A DNA stretch of 64,000 nt from Thaumasiovibrio sp047250365 (GCF_047250365.1 NZ_JBLBVL010000001.1:310001-374000), one strand, 5' to 3'. Counted from the first letter of the stretch, positions 17,368 to 27,064 are shown. Numbers and translations: made by a program. The notes: a model not told the origin generated them from the letters alone.

Positions 17368-18504
17368 TTAATAAAGTGACGTTTTATTATCTTCAATAAA
17401 CTTATTATCAATGCGACCAAACATTTTGTAATAGGTCCAAATCGTGTATGACAACACAATTGGCACCATCACCATCGCGACAAACGTCATGATATTAAGG
17501 GTCAACTCACTACTGGTCGCGTCCCACATCGTCAAGCTGTGTGAAGGAAACAGACTCGATGGCATCACGAATGGGAACATAGCAAAGCCAGAGGTAAGAA
17601 TAATGCCCGCCATACCAAGGCTCGAGGTTAAGAAGGCAAAGCCTGGTCGATTCACTTTCGAAAATAGTGCGGTTAGCAGTGGCATAACGACCCCCAACGC
17701 GGGTGCAATCCAAAGCAGTGGATAGCTCTCAAAGTTATTAAATAGCGCCCCTGTCTGCCTCATTACCTCTTTATTGAGCGGGTTTGATGCCGCAGTAATA
17801 TCCAGCCCACCTTGAACCACATAACCTTCAATACCTTGTGACCAAATACCACCAATAGCAAACAGTGCCGCAGTTAACAGCGCAGTAACTGGCGCAATCG
17901 AGTGTGCCCGCTCACGCAACTCATCGGATGCTTTCATCTGTAGATAAGCCGCACCATGCGTTATGATCATAAATAGACTGACCAAGCCACATAGCAACGC
18001 AAACGGATTCAAGAGGCCAAAAAACGAACCGCGGTAGGTTGGCACCAAAAATTCACTCAATTCAAACGGCACCCCTTGCATTAGATTGCCAAAAGCAACG
18101 CCAAAAATCACCGGTGGTACAAAACTACCAACAAAAATGCCCCAATCCCATGTTTTACGCCAACGTGGGTCTTCAATTTTAGAGCGGTAATCAAAGCCTA
18201 TTGGACGAAAGAATAACGCGGCAAGTGTTAGGATCATGGCAAAATAAAAGCCTGAAAAAGCAGTGGCATACACCAAAGGCCACGCAGCAAAAAGCGCACC
18301 ACCGGCAGTAATTAACCACACTTGGTTACCATCCCAATGCGGCGCAATTGCGTTGATCATAACACGACGTTCTGTATCCGTTTTTCCCAATACGGGCATG
18401 AGTGCTCCCACCCCCATATCAAAACCGTCGGTAACCGCAAAGCCAATACACAAGACACCGATCAGAGCCCACCAAATAAAACGTAAAATTTCATAATCAA
18501 ACAT
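17368..18504 (-). CDS. cydB: Cytochrome bd ubiquinol oxidase subunit II
   Basis: 378 residues, about eight membrane helices, family-typical length (E. coli CydB 379). N-terminus MFDYEILRFIWWALIGVLCIGFAVTDGFDMGVG carries the conserved GFDMGVG; APHWDGNQVWLIT is another hallmark. Partner of CydA in the high-affinity terminal oxidase that reduces oxygen at low concentration. 17 bases separate it from cydA. Confidence 0.97.
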   Translation of the reverse strand: MFDYEILRFIWWALIGVLCIGFAVTDGFDMGVGALMPVLGKTDTERRVMINAIAPHWDGNQVWLITAGGALFAAWPLVYATAFSGFYFAMILTLAALFFRPIGFDYRSKIEDPRWRKTWDWGIFVGSFVPPVIFGVAFGNLMQGVPFELSEFLVPTYRGSFFGLLNPFALLCGLVSLFMIITHGAAYLQMKASDELRERAHSIAPVTALLTAALFAIGGIWSQGIEGYVVQGGLDITAASNPLNKEVMRQTGALFNNFESYPLLWIAPALGVVMPLLTALFSKVNRPGFAFLTSSLGMAGIILTSGFAMFPFVMPSSLFPSHSLTMWDATSSELTLNIMTFVAMVMVPIVLSYTIWTYYKMFGRIDNKFIEDNKTSLY

Positions 18505-18521
18505 AGCTGAACTCTCCCTGC

Positions 18522-20105
18522 TTAAGCTTCAACTTGGCGAGCGACAACATTTTCAGCGTCGTTCGTTGTCTCAAAGTGATAACGGCCTGTTTTCAGGCTA
18601 CTTGGTCCCAATCGGGCAAACTTCAACATAAGGTAAACTTCAGCAATAAGGAACGCAGTGTAAAGCGCACAGATCGCAAGCATCGATGTAAGTACTTCAC
18701 CCGTACTGAGTTGCGATACTGCCATAGACACAGGCAACACTTCACCCACCGCCCAAGGTTGGCGTCCATATTCCGCCACAAACCAACCGGCTTCTACAGC
18801 TATCCAAGGTAGCGGTAAGCTATACAAACACGCCTTAAGCACCCACGTTTTCTGCGTGATTTTATGACGACATGTCTGAATAAAGGCCGCACCAATAACC
18901 AGCAACATAATCACACCACATCCGACCATAATACGGAAAGCCCAAAACAGTGGCCACACGGTGGGAATGGAATCATCCGCTGCCGCGGCAATCTGCTCTT
19001 CCGTCGCATCATAAACCGTATCGGTGTAAGGTTTGAGTAAGAACCCATAGCCTAGATCATGTTTTACTGCGTCAAAGGCGGCAATATTTTCAGCGGTCTT
19101 ATCCCCTGCACGTAGTTTTTCTAACAACTCATACGCTACCATGCCATTACGGATTCGATCGGCATGTTCTTCTTTTATCTCACGCAAGCCTTGCACTTCA
19201 GTATCAAAGGAGCGTGTCGCAATGATCCCCATTAAATACGGGATTTTTATGGCGTAATCGGTCTCCATTCTCTCTTGATTTGGGAAACCAATCACTGTAA
19301 AGGCAGCTGGAGCGGGTTCGGTATGCCACTCCGCTTCGATCGCCGCAAGCTTCACTTTTTGCACATCACCCAGTTCATAACCAGATTCGTCACCTAGCAC
19401 AATCGTGGAGAGAATGGCCGCTAAACCAAACGAGGAGGCAATCGCAAATGAACGACGTGCAAACGGAATGTCACGCCCTTTTAGCAGGTAATAAGAACTG
19501 ATCGCCAAGACAAAAACAGCACCTGTGGTATAGCCAGAAGCCACCGTATGCACAAACTTCACCTGTGCAACCGGATTAAACACCACTTCCGCAAAGCTCA
19601 CCATCTCCATTCGCATGGTTTCAAAGTTAAACTCAGCACCGACCGGGTTTTGCATCCATCCATTGGCAATCAAAATCCATAACGCAGAGAAATTTGAACC
19701 TAACGCCACCAGCCAAGTCACCGCTAAGTGCTGTCGTTTAGATAACCTGTCCCATCCAAAAAAGAATAAGCCAACAAAAGTCGATTCGAGGAAGAACGCC
19801 ATTAATGCTTCAATAGCGAGTGGTGCACCAAAAATGTCGCCAACATAGTGCGAATAATATGACCAGTTTGTACCAAACTGAAACTCCATGGTAAGGCCGG
19901 TAGCAACGCCTAACGCAAAGTTTATTCCAAATAACTTACCCCAAAACTTTGTCATATCCTTATAAACTTGCTTACCGGTCATCACATAAACCGATTCCAT
20001 AATCGCCAGCAAGAAGGCCATACCTAAAGTAAGGGGAACAAATAAAAAGTGATACATCGCAGTGAGTGCAAACTGCAACCGCGATAGCTCAACAATATCA
20101 AACAT
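18522..20105 (-). CDS. cydA: Cytochrome bd ubiquinol oxidase subunit I
   Basis: 527 residues, inner-membrane haem-bearing subunit. H19 in LTAMYHFLFVPLTLG and H186 in VKFVHTVASGYTTGA match the haem ligands of E. coli CydA; the long Q-loop (about residues 255-390) carries the quinol site, and GRQPWAVGEVLPVS is the conserved block after it. First gene of cydA-cydB-cydX-ybgE. A perfect FNR-box sequence lies 247 bases upstream of its start. Confidence 0.97.
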   Translation of the reverse strand: MFDIVELSRLQFALTAMYHFLFVPLTLGMAFLLAIMESVYVMTGKQVYKDMTKFWGKLFGINFALGVATGLTMEFQFGTNWSYYSHYVGDIFGAPLAIEALMAFFLESTFVGLFFFGWDRLSKRQHLAVTWLVALGSNFSALWILIANGWMQNPVGAEFNFETMRMEMVSFAEVVFNPVAQVKFVHTVASGYTTGAVFVLAISSYYLLKGRDIPFARRSFAIASSFGLAAILSTIVLGDESGYELGDVQKVKLAAIEAEWHTEPAPAAFTVIGFPNQERMETDYAIKIPYLMGIIATRSFDTEVQGLREIKEEHADRIRNGMVAYELLEKLRAGDKTAENIAAFDAVKHDLGYGFLLKPYTDTVYDATEEQIAAAADDSIPTVWPLFWAFRIMVGCGVIMLLVIGAAFIQTCRHKITQKTWVLKACLYSLPLPWIAVEAGWFVAEYGRQPWAVGEVLPVSMAVSQLSTGEVLTSMLAICALYTAFLIAEVYLMLKFARLGPSSLKTGRYHFETTNDAENVVARQVEA

Positions 20106-20594
20106 GATAAAACTCCTTTTGTCGCCAGGCTGATGGCGAGCAGTACTACTCCGTACCGGTATTGGCTTAAGCCAAATAGTTGAACACGAGTTACGGAACT
20201 ACCTTCCTGGTATTGCCGATGTTAGCACTCCATTTTTATGTTGCAATCGCGTCATTATTGTTACGGCACCGTTGGGCGACAGCTAATGCTGTCACAACTC
20301 ATATTACTGAAATAACAATCAGCTTCAAAGGGGCAATGTGCACTTTTTTCATTGATAAATATCAATATTTCCCTTGCATTATTTTAGTTACGTCAAACCT
20401 TTGACTTAGGTCATGTTAAAAAGGGATTTTATCCGTATGCCGTTACGCTATAGTTAGATTTGCGTTAACAATTACGGCGGTATACCGCGTTTTTAGGCTA
20501 TGGTTACGCGAAGGGAGGCGATTTACATCAAATTAGGAGGAAAGGCTGCGAGCATCAAGGCAAGAGAAGACTCCTACCTTGATAACAGAAAGGG
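20106..20594. other. cydA upstream region / ruvB downstream region
   Basis: About 490 bases without a gene. It contains a perfect FNR-type box at 20352-20365, a weaker symmetric TTGAC-N4-GTCAT-like element near 20401-20414 and a 12-bp palindrome GCGGTATACCGC at about 20475. It must carry the cyd promoter. A clear terminator for ruvB was not found; a loose ATCAAGG/CCTTGAT repeat lies at about 20553-20583. Confidence 0.6.
20352..20365. promoter_or_regulatory. FNR box upstream of cydA
   Basis: TTGAT-AAAT-ATCAA is an exact match to the FNR consensus TTGAT-N4-ATCAA. In E. coli cydAB is controlled by FNR and ArcA in response to oxygen, so this site fits the neighbouring gene's known regulation. 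Confidence 0.75.
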
Positions 20595-21602
20595 CTACTC
20601 GGGTTGAGGCAGACCAAAGTGCAAATAAGCGCGTTGCGTCGCAATACGTCCACGCGGCGTTCTTTGCAAATAGCCTTGTTGAATAAGGTAAGGCTCTAAT
20701 ACATCTTCGATTGTCTCTTTTTCCTCGCCAATCGCTGCAGCAAGGTTATCAAGACCAACAGGACCGCCCATAAACTTATCAATAATAGCCAACAGTAACT
20801 TACGATCCATATAATCGAACCCGCTACTATCTACATCGAGCATATCCAGCGCTTTGGCTGCAACATCATTGCAGATATGGCCGTTACCTTTCACTTCGGC
20901 ATAATCTCGAACACGGCGTAACAGGCGGTTGGCAATACGTGGCGTTCCTCGTGCTCGGCGGGCAATTTCAATCGCCCCTTCGGTTTCCATTGATAAGCCC
21001 AAGCAATCAGCACTGCGCTGCACAATATCACGCAGATCTTCCAACTTGTAATACTCTAAACGCTGCGTGATACCAAATCGGTCACGCAGTGGTGATGTTA
21101 ATGAACCAGCACGCGTCGTTGCGCCAATCAAAGTAAATGGGGGTAGATCAATCTTGATAGAGCGTGCTGCCGGGCCTTCACCAATCATAATGTCCAGTTG
21201 ATAATCTTCCATTGCCGGATACAGCACCTCTTCAACCATCGGGCTAAGTCGGTGGATCTCATCAATGAACAACACATCATGCGGCTCTAAGTTGGTTAGC
21301 AGTGCCGCTAAATCACCGGCCTTTTCTAGTACAGGGCCGGACGTGGTACGGATGCTCACACCCATTTCATTGGCTACAATGTTTGCCAATGTCGTCTTAC
21401 CCAACCCGGGAGGGCCAAAAATCAATAAGTGATCGAGCGCTTCTTCACGCAGTTGAGCCGCACGAATAAAAATTTCCATTTGAGAACGAACGTGATCTTG
21501 TCCTTTATACTCCGCCAATTTCTTGGGGCGTATCGCTCTGTCGATAACCTCGTCTTCTTTCAATTGTACCGACTGGCTGATTATTCTATCCGCTTCAATC
21601 AT
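20595..21602 (-). CDS. ruvB: RuvB, Holliday junction branch-migration motor
   Basis: 335 residues, AAA+ ATPase (E. coli 336). Walker A GPPGLGKTT at 63-71, Walker B LFIDEIHRL near 110, sensor ATTRAGSLTSPLRDRFG near 160-175, and a C-terminal winged helix ending RGRIATQRAYLHFG. It drives branch migration with RuvA. 8 bases follow ruvA; the pair is one operon. Confidence 0.98.
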   Translation of the reverse strand: MIEADRIISQSVQLKEDEVIDRAIRPKKLAEYKGQDHVRSQMEIFIRAAQLREEALDHLLIFGPPGLGKTTLANIVANEMGVSIRTTSGPVLEKAGDLAALLTNLEPHDVLFIDEIHRLSPMVEEVLYPAMEDYQLDIMIGEGPAARSIKIDLPPFTLIGATTRAGSLTSPLRDRFGITQRLEYYKLEDLRDIVQRSADCLGLSMETEGAIEIARRARGTPRIANRLLRRVRDYAEVKGNGHICNDVAAKALDMLDVDSSGFDYMDRKLLLAIIDKFMGGPVGLDNLAAAIGEEKETIEDVLEPYLIQQGYLQRTPRGRIATQRAYLHFGLPQPE

Positions 21603-21610
21603 GACGATCC

Positions 21611-22228
21611 CTATACCATACTGCGCAATGCTTCACGAATAATCGCTTCACTACTCATCTCTGCTTGAGAGACCTGTGCCACCACCTTGGTCGCTTGCGG
21701 CGCTTTATAGCCCAAAGATATCAGTGCACTGATCGCTTCGTCGTCGGCGCTAGCCTGTTTGGCCGCAGGGGCGTGGTTTGATGCAGCAGCCGGATCAGCT
21801 GGCGTAAATAGATCGCCCTCTCCCCAACCTTTGAGTCGATCTTTCATCTCCACCAGCAAGCGCTCAGCGGTTTTTTTACCGACACCAGGAATTTTCACCA
21901 GCGTTGTTAAATCATCGTGCTCAACGCAATAAACAAACTGACTGGCCGTCATCGCTGACAGAATAGCTAAGCCCAATTTAGGCCCTACTCCATTGGCTTT
22001 AATTACCTCACGAAACAGTGAACGCTCACTTTTGGTATTAAAACCGTAGAGTAGTTGCGCATCCTCTCGCACCACAAAATGGCTATAGATAATCGCTTCC
22101 TGCCCAACGTCTGGCAGCTCGTAAAAGCAGCTCATTGGCATTTGTACTTCGTAGCCAATACCACCCACTTCAATCACCACTTCTGGTGGTAGCTTTTCAA
22201 CTAAAATTCCGCGTAAACGTCCAATCAC
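21611..22228 (-). CDS. ruvA: RuvA, Holliday junction binding protein
   Basis: 205 residues from GTG 22228, matching E. coli RuvA (203) and its start MIGRLRGILVEK. The frame runs 25 codons further up, but that extension would cross the putative LexA box and has no family similarity. Domain I is at 1-65, helix-hairpin-helix motifs GVGPKLGLAILS and IPGVGKKTAERLLVEM in domain II, and the RuvB-binding domain III at the C-terminus (SALISLGYKAPQATKVV). ruvC, usually just upstream, is not here; a crotonase gene lies in its place, on the other strand. Confidence 0.96.
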   Translation of the reverse strand: MIGRLRGILVEKLPPEVVIEVGGIGYEVQMPMSCFYELPDVGQEAIIYSHFVVREDAQLLYGFNTKSERSLFREVIKANGVGPKLGLAILSAMTASQFVYCVEHDDLTTLVKIPGVGKKTAERLLVEMKDRLKGWGEGDLFTPADPAAASNHAPAAKQASADDEAISALISLGYKAPQATKVVAQVSQAEMSSEAIIREALRSMV

Positions 22229-22273
22229 GACCAGTGAACTCTTCTTTAAAATTTGCCATAGAATAGTAAATAG

Positions 22274-22289
22274 CTGGATGGATATCCAG
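22274..22289. promoter_or_regulatory. LexA-like SOS box upstream of ruvA
   Basis: CTG-GATGGATATC-CAG fits the CTG-N10-CAG frame of the LexA box and is nearly palindromic, with AG/CT extending the symmetry on both sides. It lies 45 bases before the ruvA start; ruvAB is an SOS operon in E. coli. The centre is less AT-rich than the consensus. Confidence 0.6.
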
Positions 22290-22402
22290 CTTATTTCTCG
22301 CAATTATTCAACTCCATCAACTTCTAGCCACCTATCATGCTCAATATCTCATCATTCTTCATTTCAGCTACACTTTAACTGGACTGACCAGAAGGAAGTG
22401 AT

Positions 22403-23233
22403 ATGACCAAACAGGATGCTGTCACACTCAATTGGCATGGTGATACCGCCGTCGTTACACTCAATCGTCCCGAGAAACGCAACGCATTAAATATGCCCAT
22501 GTTTAAACAGCTAAGCCAAATCGCCCAGCAACTCTCAAAATACAGCCGGTGTCGGGCGGTGATCATTCACGGTGCGGGTCAAGACTTCTGCGCTGGGCTA
22601 GATGTTAACGCTATTACCACCCACCCCACGTCGATCGTGCGGCTATTGTTTAAGTGGCTACCAGGACAAACCAATTTGGCGCAACAAGTCAGTCGCTGTT
22701 GGCGAAAACTACCGATGCCTGTTATCTGTGTTATACACGGCAATTGCTTAGGTGGCGGTTTACAGATTGCGCTCGGCGCAGATTTCCGCATTGCAACGCC
22801 AGATAGCCGCTTTGCGGTGATGGAAACACAGTGGGGGTTGCTGCCAGACATGGGGGGGTTATTGGGGCTAAGGGAAAATACGCGACGCGACCAACTGCTA
22901 AAACTCTCACTCACCAGTGAAATATTTCCTGCCGACACAGCGCTCGAACTGGGGGTAATTACTGCGCTATCCGACAACCCAATGCAGCAAGCACTAGATT
23001 GGTGTGAACAATTTGCCCAACACCCTTTTCCCGCCATTAAAGCAACAAAGCGCAGTTATGTTCGCTCTTGGACTGGCAGTGAACGAACACTGTTAGCGAG
23101 AGAAACTGCCTACCAGATAGGTCTATTGATAAAGAAAGACAGGGGTAGCGCGTCGGTAACACCAGAGCAGCGCACCACAGATGTCGGAGAGATTAAGCAA
23201 CGTCGCCCTGAGGGGAAAGATCAAAGCCACTAA
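22403..23233 (+). CDS. Enoyl-CoA hydratase/isomerase (crotonase) family protein
   Basis: 276 residues, crotonase fold. Oxyanion-hole segments are QDFCAGLDV near residue 60 and GNCLGGGLQIALGADFRIA near 113-130; METQWGLLPDMGG near 145 holds the glutamate usual in hydratases. N-terminus VTLNRPEKRNALNMPMF is classic. A strong ribosome site AAGGAAG precedes the ATG. The substrate is unknown; the last 30 residues are a charged tail. It is divergent from ruvAB. Confidence 0.9.
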   Translation: MTKQDAVTLNWHGDTAVVTLNRPEKRNALNMPMFKQLSQIAQQLSKYSRCRAVIIHGAGQDFCAGLDVNAITTHPTSIVRLLFKWLPGQTNLAQQVSRCWRKLPMPVICVIHGNCLGGGLQIALGADFRIATPDSRFAVMETQWGLLPDMGGLLGLRENTRRDQLLKLSLTSEIFPADTALELGVITALSDNPMQQALDWCEQFAQHPFPAIKATKRSYVRSWTGSERTLLARETAYQIGLLIKKDRGSASVTPEQRTTDVGEIKQRRPEGKDQSH

Positions 23234-23345
23234 TCAAGTAAAGCTCAAGTAAAAGCGGTAGCAGAGGCAGTAGCCCATTGAAATAATGGGCAGTAACATC
23301 ACTACAATCGGCGACTGCTCTTTAAACAAACGGCTCTTTAAACGA

Positions 23346-23828
23346 TTATTCTGATGCTTCAGCAGTGTCGTTTGGACGTAGCTGCAGCTGAACACCCATC
23401 AAGAAGTTACGCAGAATTTGATCTTTGCATTCTCGGTAGTGCTTATTGTCTGGCTTGCGGAAAAACGCACTGAGTTCATGCTTACTTAAACGGAAATCAA
23501 CCAATTCTAAAATTTCAAGAATATCATCGGCTTTAAGGTTTAGGGCAATACGTAGTTTTTGGAACACCATGTTATTATTCAAATAACTTTCTGGCTTTGC
23601 CTGTTCCCCTTCACGCTTACCACGTTTCAGATTAATGAATCCATTCAGAAAAATCGCCAGCTCTGTGTCTTTCAGTTTAATAAACGCGTCGTAGTCTTCC
23701 TTTTTTAACCAACTCACCACTTGTTCTTGTGTTACGCTGAACTCTGCTAACGCAAAGATCTCAACCATGGCACTGTCATTTAAATCAAAGGTGTAACGTA
23801 GGCGGCGCAAAATATCATTATTGGTCAA
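23346..23828 (-). CDS. YehS-like protein (DUF1456)
   Basis: 160 residues from TTG 23828, chosen because TNNDILRRLRYTF aligns with the N-terminus of E. coli YehS and AGGA stands 8 bases upstream; the frame continues to another TTG at 23861. Two repeats of the DUF1456 unit are visible, the first about 1-75 (AEFSVTQEQVVSWLKKED..LNGFINLKRGKRE) and the second about 80-150 (NNNMVFQKLRIALNLKADDILEILE...FRKPDNKHYRECKDQ). Function unknown; cytosolic. Confidence 0.88.
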   Translation of the reverse strand: MTNNDILRRLRYTFDLNDSAMVEIFALAEFSVTQEQVVSWLKKEDYDAFIKLKDTELAIFLNGFINLKRGKREGEQAKPESYLNNNMVFQKLRIALNLKADDILEILELVDFRLSKHELSAFFRKPDNKHYRECKDQILRNFLMGVQLQLRPNDTAEASE

Positions 23829-23926
23829 AATAGATCCTAGTCTTAGGTAAGCCCAGTACAATCAATACGATTACTGGCACGCAGCAATTTTAGCAGATTT
23901 GTGACCTATCCCCTATCACTTAGCAA

Positions 23927-23950
23927 ATTCCGGCACAAATGTGCCGGAAT
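23927..23950 (-). terminator. Terminator of the alpha/beta hydrolase gene
   Basis: Perfect 10-bp stem ATTCCGGCAC/GTGCCGGAAT with a 4-base loop, 13 bases after the hydrolase stop and followed by TTTGC on the minus strand. Confidence 0.65.
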
Positions 23951-23963
23951 GTATTCTTGCGTA

Positions 23964-24956
23964 CTATTTAGCGTTTTTTACGTTCTCGTCTAAAAACGCA
24001 ACAATACGGTCAAACAACGGCATACGAGTACCATCACTGGCTAGGCTGATTGCATTTCCTGGGTAGCTATGCATAAAGCCAGGAACCCAGTTTACGCTGA
24101 AATCCACCCCAGAACGCTCTAGCAACTTAACCATGCGTGGTGCGTGTACAAGCATCGCATGATCGTCAAATTGAGAGTACGTTAACAGTGTTGGTGGAAT
24201 ATCGCTGTCCATAACACTAGCATCAAATGCAATCTCTGGCGCAGACATCGGGAAAGCTGCCACAACCGGTGCTTTAAAGCCAAATGCAACGTTTGCTGCA
24301 ATACCACCACCTGCAGAGTGACCACCAATCGCAATACGCTCCGGATCAATATTGTATTGCTCCGCGTTTTCGATGATATGGTTAATTGTCTTCACCACAT
24401 CTTCAGCACCCGACATACCGCCTTTCCAAAGAGTAAGCTTACCTTCCTGACCTTCTGGCGTCGACAGACCCAATGATGTACGAGCACGACTTACTCCAGC
24501 CAGCATGACATCATCAACATAAAGATCTAAATCAGCATGCAGGTTAGCCTCGCCTGGCATATGATCAGTTTCTGGCCACTCTGTAGCCAAACGGTATTCT
24601 GGCACAAACGTTACATAACCTTCTGCTGCAAACATACGGCCATATTCTTGTGGTGCTGTATGAATCGCATCACCCACACGGAAACCCGGCATAAATTTGT
24701 CACCACGGTGGTGACCACCACCATGAACATAAACAACCACAGGCAATGGCTCATCTGACTCTATGTTTGCTGGATGGTAAACGTCCATTAGCAAATCGCG
24801 CATTTCAATCTCGCCATGCTCACCTTCAGGGCGAACAGCACCTTGGCCGTAGACAATATCTTGCTCAACCGAGTAACCGAAGATGCTATCGCTATTCACC
24901 GTTGCATAGCTGGCACTGCTTGCCATAATCGACAGTGCTATAACCAATCTTTTCAT
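23964..24956 (-). CDS. Secreted alpha/beta hydrolase (esterase/lipase, HSL-like)
   Basis: 330 residues with a signal peptide (MKRLVIALSIMASSASYA), so probably periplasmic. HGGG at 78-81 forms the oxyanion hole, GGHSAGG at 211-217 the nucleophile elbow with Ser214; Asp265/266 (SQFDDHAM) and His297 (FMHSYP) complete a triad. This is the hormone-sensitive-lipase type pattern found in bacterial carboxylesterases. A LysR-type regulator is transcribed divergently from the other side of a 114-base gap. Confidence 0.88.
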   Translation of the reverse strand: MKRLVIALSIMASSASYATVNSDSIFGYSVEQDIVYGQGAVRPEGEHGEIEMRDLLMDVYHPANIESDEPLPVVVYVHGGGHHRGDKFMPGFRVGDAIHTAPQEYGRMFAAEGYVTFVPEYRLATEWPETDHMPGEANLHADLDLYVDDVMLAGVSRARTSLGLSTPEGQEGKLTLWKGGMSGAEDVVKTINHIIENAEQYNIDPERIAIGGHSAGGGIAANVAFGFKAPVVAAFPMSAPEIAFDASVMDSDIPPTLLTYSQFDDHAMLVHAPRMVKLLERSGVDFSVNWVPGFMHSYPGNAISLASDGTRMPLFDRIVAFLDENVKNAK

Positions 24957-25070
24957 TGCTTTGTTCCCTAAACGTTACGACTAATAAACAAATTTTTACC
25001 GACAAATATAGGAGACAGCGAACGCTATCTGAAATGCATATTTGACTGAGACTAAAATAAGCCATAATCT

Positions 25071-26012
25071 TTGCGGGAAAAAATACAATTTGATCGTATT
25101 CTACGTACAAAGCAGAGTATAGTTTTGATAACCATTGAACAAATTCACAGCTTCCGCCACGTATATTTACACGGCTCATACAGTGCCGCAGCGAAGGTAT
25201 TAGGAAAAAAGCGTAACACCGTTCGCGAGTTAGTGATTGCATTGGAAGATTCGATTCATGTCGAACTTTTTGAAATTTCTGGCAGAAAAGCAATTCCGAC
25301 AGATGCAGCACATCACCTGTTTTTAAGAGCGCAAAATCTGAGCAAACATGCAGAGGATTTTGAGCTAACTGCACTATCGTTAAGCAAAACAACGCTAACC
25401 ACCCTCAACATCAATTATGACAACATGCTCCCAGTGGAAATGTTAGCGGAAATAAACGCTGCAATAGAGGCGGTATCACCACGATTAGCAATCAACTGGA
25501 GACAAACTTCCCGCCAACAAGCTTACGAGGCACTTGAAAATAATCAGTGTCACCTTGCCTTAATGGCGATTGAAAATGCACCGCAAACTCAAGCACGGGT
25601 GGCTGCAACCTATATTGGTGCGTTATCACTCGCTTGTTTTTGCCGTGCCGACTCTGAACTCGCCCAAACCCCCACCACCGTCGATGGATTAAGGCTAGCC
25701 ACCCAACTATTTACTGATTGTACAACCGGCGGAGGAGTGGGCTATTTCAAGGTGTCCAATACAGTAAAAACGGTTGGTAGCTTTCGATTACTGCTAAGAA
25801 TAATGGATAACAATAGCTGGGTGATTCTTGCGCCCCACAACGCTGAACCTTATGTCAAAGACGGCACACTCGCGAAAATCGCACTCTTAGATAAACGGCG
25901 GGAGTTCACTTATGGCATCAGCCTATTCCACTCCCTAGGCGGAGATTATCGCCCTGAAATCAATCAAGCCATTAATATTATCTGTGACGTCACAAAACGT
26001 TTTTTGGTTTAG
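25071..26012 (+). CDS. LysR-type transcriptional regulator
   Basis: Up to 313 residues; the winged helix begins ITIEQIHSFRHVYLHGSYSAAAKVLGKKRNTVRELVIALED, so translation may really start at TTG 25125 (295 residues), the more usual length. The N-terminal motif is atypical (RNTVRE where most members have S-x-V-S), and the substrate domain from about residue 110 is diverged. Likely controls the divergent secreted hydrolase, as LysR proteins usually act on the gene next to them; inference only. Confidence 0.8.
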   Translation: MREKIQFDRILRTKQSIVLITIEQIHSFRHVYLHGSYSAAAKVLGKKRNTVRELVIALEDSIHVELFEISGRKAIPTDAAHHLFLRAQNLSKHAEDFELTALSLSKTTLTTLNINYDNMLPVEMLAEINAAIEAVSPRLAINWRQTSRQQAYEALENNQCHLALMAIENAPQTQARVAATYIGALSLACFCRADSELAQTPTTVDGLRLATQLFTDCTTGGGVGYFKVSNTVKTVGSFRLLLRIMDNNSWVILAPHNAEPYVKDGTLAKIALLDKRREFTYGISLFHSLGGDYRPEINQAINIICDVTKRFLV

Positions 26013-26082
26013 TTAGGTGAGACTGAGTAAGATGGTTACCGTGCCCCGCAAGCCTTTGGTCACAAAACCTACAGGCGGCACT

Positions 26083-26562
26083 TTATGAATCACTAATTCT
26101 TTGCAGGAGCTTTTCTCTAAAACCAATAGGGTCTTTGTGAAGCGCTTCGTGGTATGCGATAAAAGCACGATACCTTGGTGTCGACATTAACCAAAGAGAT
26201 AAGAAAGGTAATACTCCGAATGCTAGTCCAAACCACTTATTTTCTTGGTCGAATGTCATTGCAAACAATAAATAACTGGCAATTTGGACACAGACCATGA
26301 TTTTATTTACCGCCAACGCACTAGGTTTACCTCTAATAATTAAAACGTTAGGTACCATTATAGCTAGAGCCATTAATACTTCGACTATTGTCAACGATAT
26401 TCCGAACTGCTCCGCAGATAACTCTCCTGTTAAAACATGGATTGACATAACCATAAGAAAACAAGCGACTCCTCCACCGAGTAAGAGCAATATAATGTTT
26501 GATATGCCATAAGAAAAAATCCAGAGAGACAATTCATGGTTCTCGAAGAAGTCATCTGCCAT
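26083..26562 (-). CDS. Small integral membrane protein, unknown function
   Basis: 159 residues with four predicted membrane helices (about 15-40, 50-70, 80-100 and 105-125) and a charged C-terminal tail. A strong AGGAGGAG lies 7-10 bases before GTG 26565/ATG 26562; the ATG is chosen. No family recognised. It marks the left side of an AT-rich, island-like segment. Confidence 0.6.
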   Translation of the reverse strand: MADDFFENHELSLWIFSYGISNIILLLLGGGVACFLMVMSIHVLTGELSAEQFGISLTIVEVLMALAIMVPNVLIIRGKPSALAVNKIMVCVQIASYLLFAMTFDQENKWFGLAFGVLPFLSLWLMSTPRYRAFIAYHEALHKDPIGFREKLLQRISDS

Positions 26563-27064
26563 CACTGCCAAGCTCCTCCTAGATACCGATTGCTAGAGTC
26601 TTAATACTTCCACCATAGGCGCTGCTGAGTTTGGTTCTGCACGCTAGTTGTACTGATGGCGTGTAATCTCGCTATGGGTCGCGATGATCACATGCTAGTA
26701 GGTGATGGGTGAAACATTATTACTGGCGGTTGATATAGAGAGATAATAGATGCGAAGTGATTCTCGGCGGCCAAGAAATAAACACTATTTTTTCTTTATA
26801 AATGCGACTCACTTCAATGTTATCTACCTCAACAATATTGCACCCAAATTAAGCAACATTCTTTTATTAAAACACAACGGAATTAAATGACCTTAGAAAC
26901 ACCTCATCATTAGATACTAGAGAAGAACTAAACACATCACCCCATGCATTGAGACGCCTATATTAATGTGATTTTACACACCATATATAGACATGACATA
27001 GTTATTCCCACCTTTGATTTGTATATTTATCTTTCTACGAGAGTAACTCTTTATATTAAAAAAC
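26563..27064. other. AT-rich non-coding stretch
   Basis: About 500 bases with no gene I can support. The part from 26860 onwards is clearly AT-rich. Nothing resembling an attachment site or a copy of the tRNA-Ser 3' end was found. Confidence 0.5.

Noticed and set aside
23273..23291. GCCCATT/AATGGGC hairpin after the crotonase gene
   Set aside because: Seven-base stem and no T run; too weak to call a terminator.
24892..25392. 166-codon minus-strand frame over the LysR start and hydrolase start
   Set aside because: Overlaps two real genes and codes for a protein with odd composition and no ribosome site.
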